Source: Zymoseptoria tritici IPO323 (Eukaryota; Ascomycota; Dothideomycetes; Mycosphaerellales; Mycosphaerellaceae). From it: a stretch of DNA of 64,000 nucleotides. Location of the stretch: the NCBI RefSeq assembly GCF_000219625.1, contig NC_018209.1, positions 434,001 to 498,000 of the forward strand. The letters are read 5' to 3'. Position 1 is the first letter of the stretch; every line of letters begins with the position of its first letter. Below, piece after piece: positions 45,842-57,900 of this stretch. The position numbers and the translations under genes are program-made. Below the pieces are notes generated by a model, which ran no database searches, was not told the DNA's origin, and worked only from the letters and a program-made list of their open reading frames with translations.

Positions 45842-46507
45842 ATGGGATGGCTATGGGGATCGTCCGTGGACGACACTGTTGTGCCGGCACAAGATAATGA
45901 CAAGAACAGCCTCGCCCTCACAGAAGAGCAACGACTCCGCATCTTCGGCCGACCCAATCCGACTCCCTCCTCATCAGCAACCTCAAAAACGCGCGACCAA
46001 CAAGCCGATGCCGACCTCGAAGCCTTCCTAAAAGAGATAGGAGCCTCCGACCAGACCGCCACGACTACAAATACCTCGCAGACCGCGCCACAAGAACCCC
46101 CGAAACCACACTTCCCCTCCCGCGTCCGCCCCGACGGCACCCTCGACATCTCCCCTCAAGCCATCTACCCGCGCACCATGTCCTGCCGCGCCGCTTTTGA
46201 CCAAGCATTCTACTGCCAATCCATCGGCGGGAAATTCAACGATATTTACCGCTACGGTCACCTCCGGCAGTGTTCTGAGCAGTGGGGTGCGTTTTGGTTT
46301 TGTATGAGGACGAGAACGTTGCCGGCACATGAGAAGGAGAAGGCGATTAGTGAGCATTATGCGATGAGGGATGTGGAGAGGAAGAAGGTGGCGAATTCGG
46401 AGGATGTGTGGGAGTTGAGGACGACGGCGGTGGAGCGGGCGTTTGCGAGGGATTACGATGATGAGGAGGGCGTGGGGAGCGGGTTGGTTGGTGGGGTGAA
46501 GGAGTGA
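45842..46507 (+). CDS. emi1: Emi1-like protein (DUF3128), twin CX9C
   Basis: This intronless gene of 221 aa has a disordered N-terminal half rich in Ser, Thr, Gln and Pro, followed by the DUF3128 core. The core contains two CX9C pairs, CRAAFDQAFYC and CSEQWGAFWFC (about residues 112-160), separated by SIGGKFNDIYRYGHLRQ. Twin CX9C proteins are usually folded in the mitochondrial intermembrane space by the Mia40 pathway. Yeast Emi1 is needed for meiotic induction and respiratory-type gene expression. After the second pair comes a charged helix (HEKEKAISEHYAMRDVERKK). The start MGWLWGSS is short and conserved-looking, with a glycine at position 2 that could be myristoylated (inference). It begins 127 bp after the transposon end, so the element lies in its promoter. 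Confidence 0.88.
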   Translation: MGWLWGSSVDDTVVPAQDNDKNSLALTEEQRLRIFGRPNPTPSSSATSKTRDQQADADLEAFLKEIGASDQTATTTNTSQTAPQEPPKPHFPSRVRPDGTLDISPQAIYPRTMSCRAAFDQAFYCQSIGGKFNDIYRYGHLRQCSEQWGAFWFCMRTRTLPAHEKEKAISEHYAMRDVERKKVANSEDVWELRTTAVERAFARDYDDEEGVGSGLVGGVKE

Positions 46508-47156
46508 AGCATGGCGTGATAGAGTGAGGTTTGGAACAGGGCGATGAGTCCGGTGACGGAGCTTGCGAGCTGTTGCCTGAGATGTTGTGATCAAAGGCTA
46601 GGCGATGACTTTGACCACGCAGTCTGCAGTCTGTTGCCTGCGATGTTGTGATTTCACAAATTGGCAAACTCTTTTCGGGGAGAAGTCCGATTTCTGTGCT
46701 GCGGACACAGCAGACGGCAACACGAAGCGGCAGCAGTGCGCGGAGATCGTGCATTTCGGATGCCATCGACGGGAAGCGGCATTGACGGGCTACCTCCGAA
46801 GCTATTCTGGACACAGAGGCAGCAATGAACACATTGATGAAGCTGGAGCAGGAAGTGGCCTGGCGATTGAAAGGGAACGATCGAGGCTGGAACTGGTGGC
46901 GAAGATAAGATGGAGAAGATGGAGAAGATGGAGAAGGACATGTTGTAAGATTATACTCAGGAGCCTCAAGACCAGTGAGGGATATCTACGCTAATGGATG
47001 AGACATCAACAAATCCTGAGCTGTGTCTGTTCTTTATGATACAATATCGGCCGTCTCAGTGTTCGTGTCGAATGCCGTTGCCAGCAACCGATCCCTCCGC
47101 TTCCGGAAACCGCACTTTGACAGGGACAAATCGAACACCCCAAGCCTGCCGTGGCT
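46508..47156. other. Intergenic region with short direct repeats
   Basis: No gene is supported. A 22-bp direct repeat with one mismatch, CTGTTGCCTGAGATGTTGTG with AT following, lies at 46,570 and 46,631. A 9-bp GATGGAGAA triplet array lies at about 46,910-46,938. Confidence 0.55.
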
Positions 47157-47765
47157 TCAAGTGTTCCTCGTCAACCGCAGATTGAACGGGACGTTGTACG
47201 GCGAAGGCGAGCCCGTCACCCGGAGTTGGCCAGGACGATTCACGCCATTCCAACCCATCCCTCTCCTCGGACCGTTTCCTCCCCATCCGCCTCCCCATCC
47301 GCCCCGCCAACCTCCGCCCATTCCACCCCACATACCGCCTCCTCCTCCGCCCCTGGCAAGCTGTTTCCAGTACCTCTGATCCCGTGCCCTTCCTTGCCCG
47401 CGGCCGTGGCCACCACCCGGCATGAAGACATTCACTTGCTGCTGCTGCTGCTGCTGCTGTCGCGCCATCTGCACCAGGTCCCGATACTGCTGCATGTCGG
47501 CCCCAATCTGAATGCCTTGCATCGACGCCTCCTGGGACATTTGCTCGAGATATTCTTCCAGGTCATACGCATCCCAGAGGCCGAGCGCGACCATGTCGTA
47601 AACGTCATATTGACCGCCACCGCCGAAGCCGCCACCAAGACCGCCGCCCCAGCCCTGGAGACCTCCTCCATTTCCGAAGCCGCCCATACCACCGAAGCCG
47701 AAGGCAGGCGATATCATGTTTTGTGGTAGGAATGGCTGGCCGCCGAAGAAGGGGTTCATGCCCAT
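47157..47765 (-). CDS. Gly-rich, low-complexity protein with polyglutamine tract
   Basis: The 202-codon frame starts MGMNPFFGGQPFLPQN. It has a Gly/Phe-rich N-terminal block (about residues 20-52), a short non-repetitive helical centre (YDVYDMVALGLWDAYDLEEYLEQMSQEAS) and a run of eight glutamines (about 103-110). A second Gly/Trp/Arg-rich block follows (GGGWRGGWGGGWGG). RGG-like and GF-rich composition is typical of RNA-granule or cell-wall-associated proteins, but no domain is recognised. The non-repetitive middle argues that this is a real gene rather than chance low complexity. The start ATG has a near-consensus context. It stands alone, with no partner genes. Confidence 0.6.
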   Translation of the reverse strand: MGMNPFFGGQPFLPQNMISPAFGFGGMGGFGNGGGLQGWGGGLGGGFGGGGQYDVYDMVALGLWDAYDLEEYLEQMSQEASMQGIQIGADMQQYRDLVQMARQQQQQQQQVNVFMPGGGHGRGQGRARDQRYWKQLARGGGGGGMWGGMGGGWRGGWGGGWGGNGPRRGMGWNGVNRPGQLRVTGSPSPYNVPFNLRLTRNT

Positions 47766-49075
47766 TGTGCTGAGTCGATTAGGCCGTCAAGGTTTGAAGC
47801 TGAGTTCCAGTCAGTCAACCTCTCATCAAGACTTCACAACAAGCAGCTTGACCCACAAGTGTATGTCCTAATGTCACCGAGATGAGTCTGAGTCTTGATC
47901 GCGATATCTCAGACCAAGCGTGTGGACAGTATGCATTCCAAGGATCGATCACAAGTCAGAAGAGAAGTGTTCAATTCGAGGGATAAATCCACCTCTGCCC
48001 GAGACGGCTGCCCACCGCGCTTATATGCCTCCGTCTCCCGTCGTCGCACACTTCTGCCTCCGCGAACCGCGCGGACTGCGCGTGACTCTCGTGGACCTGC
48101 TCCCGTTGCCCGACTCCGCCAAGCCAGCAGTCACAGGAAAAGCTCTGGGCAGAGGCCGCTCTTTCCTTGCTGACATGCAACTGTAACTGCAGTCAGAGTC
48201 ATGTCGGACGGACACCCGCGTCCGTCATGCACAATTGCAAGGAGAGCAGCCTTGCTCGCAAGTTATACCAATGAACGCGCGAGCCGCGATATCTCCGCTG
48301 CGATGTCTCCGTTGCTTCGCGAGCGAAGAGTCGGAGCCACGCACGAGTCGGAGCGAATGAGCGGTGGACAATGGCATGCATCGAAACGCATGGAATCGAA
48401 ATGCCGCGCAAGGACCCGAGTTGGTCGATCGGAGATTGGGCATGTGTTGCAGGTCTGGTGGTGAGAGAGGCTGAGCTGGACAGGTGAGCGATGTGGTGCG
48501 ACTTGAGAAATGTTTGCTCTCCGCAGACGCTACCTCCGTACTCCGTACCAAGGAAAGCTCTCGGGTGTTCGAGAGCGCATGGGTGCACGTCAATCCAATT
48601 GGGTCACGGCAGTTGCAATGCCTTCTGACATATCCGACGGCGACCAGTGATTTCTTCCCTGACGTCGTGATTGAGCAAATTCTTCCTTGCTCTGGTGGCT
48701 TCCAAGCGGTGTGATCAGCGAGCTGGAGGCAACGGACTGTAGCTGGTGACTCTTACTCTTGGTCGATGATACGGTATCATCGCGCGGAACATCAGGCAGC
48801 GCCTGCGGAAGTGGGATGATGAATTGCCTGGGACTTTGGACAACGTCGGGCAGAAGTCGGCGGAGTCAGTCATGTCCATTGAATCTGTCGAATCTGATGC
48901 CCAAAATTACACATCGTCTTGCTTACAATGCGCCGTACACCGCCCGAGTGCTCTGCCTTATTCTCATCCAAGGTCATTCCAGACCATCCCATTCAACAAA
49001 AGTGACACCCGCCATCGCTCCGAAGTCATCCAATCCGTCTTCCCACATTACGCTGTACATCGTGCTATCCATCAA
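47766..49075. other. Intergenic region, no supported gene
   Basis: 1.3 kb between the Gly-rich gene promoter (-) and the Ctf4/SepB stop (-). Open frames reach about 130 codons on both strands, but none shows a domain. No repeats are obvious. Confidence 0.5.
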
Positions 49076-51734
49076 TCAATCCTCCTCTCCAACCAACCCC
49101 ACAAGCCTCCTCTCCGCCAACTCCATGATCTTCTCCCCCAACGTGCTCAATTGAAACCTTGCAGCGATCTTTCCTGCCGCCTCTAACATCTTGCCCGTCT
49201 TATCCCGCATCAACGCCGCCACTTCTAGCGCTTTCATGCCTCTCTCCTCACCTTGCCGACACTCCGCCGCGACGAGCTGCAGCAGCACTTTATCCACTTC
49301 CCGCTCCATGACCGACACTTCCGCGCGCTGGGTCGATGTCGCGTTGGTGTTATCCACCAAGTCGTGGAGCAGGGAGTGCTGCACCGAGAAGCGGACGTAT
49401 TGCTCTTCAAAGTCGCGCTGGCGCACGGTTTCGTCGTCCGGGTCTTCCTCCTCGAGGTCCGCGGGTCCGGAAGAAATGGGGATTTTGAATTCAAAGTCGG
49501 AGAGCAAGGGCCGAGGGAAGTAGGGATACTTCTCGCCGCCTTTGAGGATGATGCAGTGGAAGCGGTTCTCCGCCACGGCAACGGGCCAGTAGGTTTCTTC
49601 TTTGCGGCCGCTCGCGAGGCGGGCGAGGGTGCGGGTATCGAGGAGGGGAACCCATTTCGTCTGGCCTGGGGTACGCCAATGCTGGAGTACGAGCAGGACG
49701 CCTTCGCTGTCGTAGATGCAAGGGTCGCCTTTGTCACTGAAGAAGACGCTGCGGAGCTCGGTGCCTTCTGCTAGAGCGAGGATGTCTTCGTTTTGGCAGA
49801 TCTCGTCGCGTTTGACATTTTCGATGGTGTAGAGGAGTCGTGTTGTGCCGTCGCCGCCGACAGGGCCGTTGCCTACTGTCATGACATAGTCACGCCAACT
49901 TGCGCATGTGACTGCGGGTGTGCTCTTTTGTCGGTGGACTTTCATGGCGAGTCCGAATAGGCTGTAGATTCTGACGTAGCCGGCGGTGGTGGTGACGACG
50001 ATGCAAGAGTCGCTCAGTGACATTGATGTTACGTCCTCGCCAGCGGGGAGCTGTGTTCGCCACTCTGTGCGTGACGTCCATGTCTCGTGAGGCCGATAGA
50101 AGATGGTGGATGGATTCTCTCTGGAGGACGGGCATGAGAAGAGTGTGCCTTTGTTGTTCAAGCATGCCTTGTCGTAGCGGTAGATGTCTGTGAAGTGGAA
50201 GTCACGGTGCTCTTGTCGATCGTAGAACTCGACGGTCACCGTGTGGTGAGTGTCCTGATTGACAGTCCACACAAACCCTGTCAAGTTCAAGCAGAGGTAG
50301 CGTCGGTTGCCCTTCCATGGTGTGCTGCCAGGCTGGAACGCCTCTCGAACTTGGGGTTGCCATGTGCTGAAGCCCGCTGCAGCGCGCTTCGGATTCGGTC
50401 CAGCTATTGGGCCTGCTGCACGCTTGCCGAAGTGATTTGGCTCCTCGGCATATCCTGCGCCATCGTCATCCTCGATAAATGCATCGCCTCCTTCGGACAT
50501 GGCGTCTGGGCCGAGCAGGTCGTCCAGATAGTCATCTTCGGCGGTGCGCTTCGGCATACCGTTTGGCAATAATTGCTTTCGAGCATTCCCAGACACCTCC
50601 GAAAGAGGATCGTTGAGCAAAGGCGACGGCTGCTGCTCTGCTCTTGCCAGCCTCCTATGATCGTCCGAGAGAAAGTCCTCCCGAATGAAAAGCTCGCCGT
50701 TGTTGTTGGTATACGACAACACGTTGTCCTTTGGATGCCATTGTATGTCCAGGATGGTGTCCCGTACGTCGGAGTATGTTTTGAGCAGCTTCTGTGATCT
50801 CGCATCCCAAAGCACGAGGCTCTTGTCCACGCCAGCAGTGATTAGCAATGCACCGTTCGGAGACCATGCCAAGGCACTGATGTCTGATTTGTGCCCTCCA
50901 GCAAACGTCTTCTGGCGACTGAAGTCACTACGGGAGACCACCTGTAAGTCTATGAATGTGTTAGTCGTGGAGCACTCCTTCAAAGGAGAGATACGAGCTC
51001 ACCTTTACTTTGTGTCGGCACGACGAAAGCCCTGCCATCCGGATGCCACACTGCCAATGTGCTCGACTCCGAGTCTGTGCTCTGCATACCAATCAATCCG
51101 TCCACACGCTTGATCAATTGCGGCTGTTCAGAGCTGAGTGAGTACATGTAGATGATGCCATCTGTACAGCTAACTGCCAAAGTAGCTCCACTCAAGTCGA
51201 ATGAGACATGCTTCGCCGGTCGCGACTGCTCACGCAGGTACATGATTCTGGACTGGTCGGCGGTGTTGACAATCTTGACTTCGAGCTCGCTGGAGGACAA
51301 TATCAGCAAGCATTGACATGGACACATTGGTACAACTCACTCGCTGGCCACGGCCACCCATTGTCCATCTGGCGAAATGGCAAGGTCTCGTACAGCTCCG
51401 GTGCAGCGAGTCAAGATCTCCTCCATCTTCTTGGTGACAAGAGAGTACTTCACAACTTCTCCTTCCTCGGTCGCAATGACGAAGAAGTCATTCGTCGCGA
51501 CCACGGCGAGATGATTCTCGGAGGAGACATCGATGATCGCAGGCTCATCGTCGGAGCCATGGTCGAAGATGCGCACGGCACCGTTCAGGCCTGCCGTGAC
51601 GAGTTTCTTGCCATTCGGAGTGTAACTGAAATATGTTGGACCAGGCGCATCTGAATGTTGAAATCAGTATACATTGATAGTCAACACATAAAATTGTACT
51701 CACGAGCCGGTCGTCCTCGCAATGCTGTCGACAT
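49076..51734 (-). CDS. sepB: Ctf4/Mcl1/SepB-like replisome adaptor (WDHD1 family)
   Basis: Four exons (51734-51704, 51650-51341, 51289-51003, 50949-49076) with introns of 53, 51 and 53 nt join to 833 aa. The N-terminal WD40 propeller (about 1-300) has PNGKKLVTAGLNGAVRIFD, ISPDGQWVAVASDELEVKIV and WSPNGALLITAGVDKSLVLWD. An acidic disordered linker (DYLDDLLGPDAMSEGGDAF) follows. The central SepB/Mcl1 propeller (about 380-670) includes GNRRYLCLNLTGFVWTV, FYDRQEHRDFHFTD and GTELRSVFFSDKGDP. A helical C-terminus (about 690-833) follows. The protein links CMG helicase to DNA polymerase alpha and supports cohesion and chromosome segregation. There is no HMG box, as usual for fungal members. The 31-nt first exon is needed to reach MSTALRGRPA. 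It shares a 294-bp divergent promoter with chz1. Confidence 0.93.
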
Positions 51735-52028
51735 CGTTATTGTGGATGTCGATGCTGCGAATTCACTCTACGAAAGAGGTGAAGTCGAAAGTACGCGACT
51801 GCCGTCGCGTCAGCTTCGCGAAAAAGAACGCTAGTCCGATTCATTCACCCGTTGCTGTGCAGCTGCCAACATCAACATTTGCATCAATTTCATCGCAACC
51901 AGAGACATTCTCCAACGAAGTACACATTTCAAGTGCGTATTGCTGAATGCCTTCCTGGTTATGCGAATCGCTATACTAACGCCATTCCCATCAGAAACGC
52001 ACACAATAACACATCACAAATCGCCAAT
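51735..52028. promoter_or_regulatory. Bidirectional promoter of sepB and chz1
   Basis: Only 294 bp separate the two divergent start codons. Both genes act on chromatin during or after DNA replication, so a shared S-phase promoter is plausible. The interval includes the pair CTACGAAAGAGG and TACGCGACTGCCGTCGCGTCAG; the ACGCG-like cores resemble MBF (MluI-box) sites, though I cannot confirm function. Confidence 0.45.
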
Positions 52029-52422
52029 ATGAGCAACAACGTGCAAGATCCCACCGACAGCGTCAAGTCCGCCGACACGCCCATGGACACTCAAGAGCAT
52101 ACCGACAAGGGCAAGGGAAAGGCGATCGAGCCGGAAGCTATGTCCGAGGACGACGACGATGAGGAGTCCGCGGAGGAGGTAAGCATTGCGACTGGACATG
52201 CTACAAACGCCGGTAATGGCTGACAGCATACATCAGGGCGAGGGCGAGCCGGAAGAGGCCGATGAGGACAACATGGAGGAGATCGACACGGACAACATCG
52301 TTCCCGGCCGCACTCGTGGAAAGGCCATCGACTACGCTGAGGCCGCCAAGCAGCTCCCGGAGGATGACGAGGACGATGAGGATGATGAGGACTTCCAAGA
52401 GGACGATGCGATGGAGGAGTAA
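52029..52422 (+). CDS. chz1: Chz1-like H2A.Z-H2B histone chaperone
   Basis: Two exons (52029-52178 and 52237-52422) with a 58-nt intron give 111 aa. The protein is highly acidic and mostly disordered. The conserved CHZ motif (about residues 66-90) reads MEEIDTDNIVPGRTRGKAIDY and binds H2A.Z-H2B or H2A-H2B dimers for delivery to SWR1. Acidic tracts lie on both sides (SEDDDDEESAEE and EDDEDDEDDEDFQEDD). Length and layout match yeast Chz1-like proteins, with a shorter N-terminus. It acts in the nucleus. The gene is divergent from sepB. Confidence 0.9.
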
Positions 52423-54983
52423 GCGTGTCACGCGCGCAGTCGATACCTACATTGGTTGTTGGAACGAAGTCATGACAATACGGCATGTCTATAGGCACTT
52501 GGAGGAGGAGAGGTGCACTGAGAGAGTAGCTTCACTGTGCCGCAACAAACCTCTCACGTGGACACTTGCATAAGTCGCGAAGAACCAGCGGACACATCAT
52601 AAAGGACATGCACTGCAAGAGCATGGCTTACGGAGTTGTGGTCAGCTCAGACATAGTGTACATCGCAAAAAAAACCCAAAAAATGATATGCGACGAGGAC
52701 GAGTATCAAGGACATTCACGATCAGGTGTCACCCACAAACTGTTCTCCATCGAATACGTTGCGTAACAGTATAGTAATTGCAGTCGCTGTATCGCAAATG
52801 AGTGTGTAACGACAATATCCAAGCGGTGAGCAAGCAAACGCCCACACGGGAGTGAAGCTCACATGCAAAGAGGGGTCTCCCACGTGAAAGCGAGTAATAA
52901 CAATTTTGCCGCCTCATCGCAACTTCGCAAACCCTCGATGTGGCTCGCGCCTCGATCTCGACCGTCCAGCTCCACAACACGAGAGAAAGCGAGCTGGCAA
53001 AATTTTGTGATGCCGACATCGGGAGCATGGGGCAATATTTTGGAGAAGCGGAGAAATGGACAGATGTCGGGTCGCTTGCTCAACCACTCTCCGGATTCTT
53101 CCGATGCAAGAGATGCGGTCTGGCCTGGCTCTGTTGAGACGCCGAGCAACTGGCCGATCGTTGTGCTTTGATCGTCTCATCCCCTGGAGCCACGGATACG
53201 AATTGCTCAGGGTATGAGATCGAAGCAGGGGAGCTGTGCGGCGTGCCTGTCATGATTGTCATCATCATGGTGGTAGGCGAGTTGCAAAGTGCATGGGTCC
53301 GACCAGGTCGTCGCGTGGTTCACCGAAGGAGCTGCTATGGGCGAGGTAGTTCTAGAGGACCGCTCGATGGGAAAGTCTCGTTCGAGATGGTACGATGCTG
53401 ATCGTGTAATTCAAACAGGACAGCGTACACAGCAACAACCAACAAAGAGACCTCAAGAGCGCGGCGAGCAACAGGCGTGTCACATGCGAGCGATAAGACC
53501 CAGCAACGTGGGTTGACACGCCAGAATGACTCCACGGAACAGCGACGCAGGAGTGCTCCACCCAATTGCTGCGCGTGGAATAAGCTCAACAAACAGACTT
53601 CACTGGCCGGCCAGGTTCCTGCACGGCAATCTGGCGGCAGTGGACACCGGCTGAAGTCATTCTGGTGGTCACAGATTCACGCAGCGAATGAGCGGCGTCC
53701 AAAGGCTCGGTCATGATCGAGCTATGGTCTCCGAGTGCGCTGTCCGACTACTCCAGCTGCGAGTCTAAATTCTGCCCGGCTGGGGTAGCAAGGGTCGGCT
53801 TTTGGAAATTATTTTCATGAGCGATCTGTATGGCTACGCTGTGCGTGGAGATGCATGTTCACCGTGAAGGTTGATGCAAGAGAGAGAGATGCTGTGCATG
53901 TTTGTCGAAACATCGTTGGAGAGAGGCGCCTTGCTGCGTATACCTCTTGAGCGAGCCCAGACTCCCTGTCTACTCGTCATAGAAACAAAGGAAAAGGAAG
54001 TTCGGAGATAAAACTGTATGTGTTGCTCTGCCATGCTGTGGTCGATCGGGTGGCGGCCGAGGTGGTATGCAGTGTGGGTGATCTTCCTGTGGTAGCTATC
54101 TCCTCTCTCACATGGGAAATCAATGCTGCTCTTGATCCCTTGGCCGCATAGAAATCCTCTTTGCACGCACAATAGCCGTATGAAACCATGAAATTGAACA
54201 GAGGGCATAGTCTGTAGTAGTGCATAGCTCGTAGTTCCAGTACCGAGAGTGTAGTGTAGGCGATCACGGCGGTTTCTTGGGCGAGGAGGTGGAGATCAAT
54301 TGAATAACGCTAAAATCACATCTCCACTCTCGGAGGGTGAGAAAAGGCTGGGTGCCCTCGACTCGACCTCCGAACCGCCTTTCTGCTCGCCTCGCCGCTC
54401 TGCATCCTCTTCACCACATCGACCAATACACACCACTACGCAACGTGCAAGCAGTCGCCAATACCCACGAGGAACCACACCACAGCAGGAGCAGCGGTAA
54501 GTGAATGTTGCGGCCTACAAACCGACCTCCCTCTATCCTCCGTCCTCGCAAACAAGCCAATGCATCGCCCCTCCACCCCCACCGCTCTGGAGATACCGTC
54601 ACGCCCGCACATTACGAGGCCAGCAACGAGCGACCAACTTTGACTGAACGGATATCCTGGTATACGACGTGTCGGCTTGGAAAAAAGTCGTCGACATCAT
54701 CTGCGCCACCGATCTGTCTCGCACTACGCCTTGGCCATCTTCTTGAAGCTCGACTTGCATTATCCCAGGTCTCGACCCTGGATGCACCGCGAATTTCATC
54801 ATCTCGCACCGGCCTGGAAATTGGACCTCTACTGCCATGTCTTTACAATTACATCCACAACTCTTCGCGCCTGTGACTGACAAAAGCCTCTCTCCAGACG
54901 TATATCCGCTCTCTGCAACACCTTATCGCATACCGATACCGCCACCTCTTCATACTCGAACCAATCGGCCTCTCGCCGATAGA
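52423..54983. other. Long intergenic region upstream of glutamate synthase
   Basis: 2.5 kb without a supported gene. Open frames are below 125 codons, overlap on both strands and show no domains. The last 500 bases are CA/CT-rich and probably carry the promoter and long leader of glutamate synthase. An in-frame ATG at 54,837 would extend that protein by 49 residues. Confidence 0.5.
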
Positions 54984-57900
54984 ATGGGCCGGGTAGCCTT
55001 CGCCGACGATGTAAAAGCAGAGCATGTCATTGAAGAAATAGAAGAAGAGCCGGCGAACATCTATCCATACCAAAACACACCAGAGAACAAGTCATGGGCG
55101 GGTGCGCTCCCACTCAAGCAGGGTCTCTACGACCCGGAGCTTGAGAAAGATGCCTGCGGTGTTGGTTTCGCCGCCAACATCAAGGGTGTCGCCAGCCACA
55201 AGATTGTCAAAGATGGTGAGTGCAGCGAGAGGCGGTGAATACGAAAGATAAGGCCTGGACTGACTGTGAGATAGCCCGCAACCTGCTTTGCAACATGACC
55301 CATCGCGGTGCGGTGGGTTCCGATGCACGAGACGGTGATGGCGCAGGCGTCATGACATCGATCCCTCACAAGTTCTTCCTCAAGAACTTTGAGCGGGAGC
55401 AGGGTTACAAGCTCCCTGACTTCGGCAAGTACGCCGTGGGAAACATCTTCTTCAAGCCAGAGGAGGAGACACTCAAGCAAACACTCGACCAATTCGAAGA
55501 CATCGCCGATGGCCTCGACCTTCGAGTTCTCGGGTGGCGAGAGGTTCCCAAGGACAGCTCTCTGCTCGGACCAGCGGCCAAGTCACGAGAGCCGATCATT
55601 CTTCAGCCTTTCGTGGTGCTGAAGTCCGTCTACGGTGACGGCAAGGAGCCAAAGGAGGACTTCAACGACAAGTACAACGAGCGAACATTCGAGCTTCAGC
55701 TGTACATTCTGAGGAAGCGAGCTACCCACGTTATCGGGCTTCACAACTGGTTCTACCTGTGCTCGCTGAGCAACAAGAACATTGTGTACAAGGGTCAGCT
55801 CTCGCCCGTCCAGGTCTACGACTACTACCACGATCTGGTCAACGTGGACTACGAGGGTCACTTTGCGCTGGTGCACTCTCGTTTCAGCACAAACACATTC
55901 CCGTCTTGGGACAGAGCACAGCCTCTGCGATGGGCCGCACACAACGGAGAAATCAACACTCTCCGCGGAAACAAGAACTGGATGCGCGCTCGTGAGGGCG
56001 TGTTGAAGTCGGATGTTTTCGGTGAGGACCTCGACTCCATGTACCCTATCATTGAAGATGGCGGTTCTGATTCGGCGGCGTTCGACAACGTCCTCGAGCT
56101 CCTGGTCATCAACGGTGTGCTCTCGCTCCCAGAAGCAGTCATGCTCATGGTGCCAGAGGCATGGCAAGGAAACGATGCCATCGACGAGAAGAAGCAGGCA
56201 TACTATCAGTGGGCTGCCTGCATGATGGAGCCTTGGGATGGTCCAGCGCTCTTCACATTCTCCGACGGCCGCTACTGCGGTGCCACACTCGACCGAAACG
56301 GTCTGAGGCCTTGCCGTTACTACGTCCTTGACGACGACCGCATCATCTGCGCTTCCGAGGTTGGAACCATTACCGTCGACCCGTCCACTGTCGTGCAGAA
56401 AGGTCGACTTCAGCCGGGTCGCATGCTTCTCGTCGACACTGTCGCCGGAAGAATCATCGACGACGCTGAGCTGAAGGAGACTGTTGCTAGCCGCCAGGAC
56501 TTCAGGTCATGGCTCGACCAGCAGCTATTGGTTCTCCCAGACATCCAGAAGAAGCTCATTGAGAACGGCACCGATCTGTCTCTCAAGCTCACTGAGACCA
56601 AGGTCCACGAGGACCCCAGACTGAAGGCTTTCGGATACTCGCTCGAGCAGGTGTCCCTCCTTCTCGCGCCCATGGCCGCTGACTCGAAGGAGGCACTCGG
56701 ATCCATGGGTAACGATGCTCCCTTGGCATGCTTGGCTCAGCAGCCACGCTTGCTGTACGAGTACTTCCGCCAGCTCTTTGCGCAGGTCACGAACCCTCCC
56801 ATCGATCCCATTCGTGAGGCCGTGGTCATGTCGCTCGGATCTTACGTCGGACCTCAGGGCAACTTGTTGGAGATGAACAAGGAGCAGTGCCACCGACTGT
56901 ACCTCCCATCGCCAATCCTCGATGTCGAGGAGTTCAACGCGCTCAAGGAGATCCCCAACTTGCACTCCGACTGGACTCTCGCCACCATCGACATCACCTT
57001 CCCCAAGGCCGAGGGTATTGAGGGTTACAATAACGCCCTCGACCGCATCTGCCAGGATGCGTCCGATGCCATCGAGAGAGGCGACAAGATCATTGTTCTC
57101 TCCGACCGCAACACTTCCGCTGAGAATGTCGCTGTGTCTGCCCTCCTGGCTACTGGTATGGTCCACCACCACATGGTCCGCAACCGATGGCGTGCACAGG
57201 CTGCTCTCGTTGTCGAGACTGCCGAGGCTCGTGAGGTCCACCACATGTGTGTGCTCGTCGGATACGGTGCCGATGCCATCAACCCCTACCTTGCCATTGA
57301 GTGCATTCTCAAGCTCAACCGCGAAGGCCTGATTCGCAAGAAGATCACCCCAGAGACTCTCGTCGGCAACTACAAGCACTCTTGCGATGGTGGCATCCTG
57401 AAAGTCATGTCCAAGATGGGTATTTCCACTCTTCAGAGTTACAAGGGAGCTCAGATCTTCGAGGCCCTCGGAATCGACGACACTGTCGTTGACCGCTGCT
57501 TCACTGGAACTGCCACGCGCATTCGTGGTATGACCTTCGAGTTGATCGCTCAGGACGCCTTCGCTCTCCACGAGAAGGGCTACCCAACCCGCAACATCCT
57601 CCAGGTGCCAGGACTTGCCGAGACTGGTGAGTATCACTGGCGTGATGGTGGTGAGCCTCACGTCAACGACCCTGTCTCCATTGCAAACATTCAGGACGCT
57701 GTTCGCATGAAGAACGACAAGTCGTACGAGGCCTACTCTCGCTCCGAGTACGAGCAGATCAAGAACTGCACCCTTCGTGGTCTTCTTGACTTCGACTTCG
57801 ACTCTGCCAACGCCATCCCCGTTGAGCAGGTCGAGCCATGGACTGAGATCGTCCGTCGCTTCGTCACCGGTGCCATGTCTTACGGATCCATCTCAATGGA

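Noticed and set aside
52423..54836. Several 60-125 codon frames upstream of glutamate synthase
   Set aside because: No domains, no signal peptides, overlapping on both strands.
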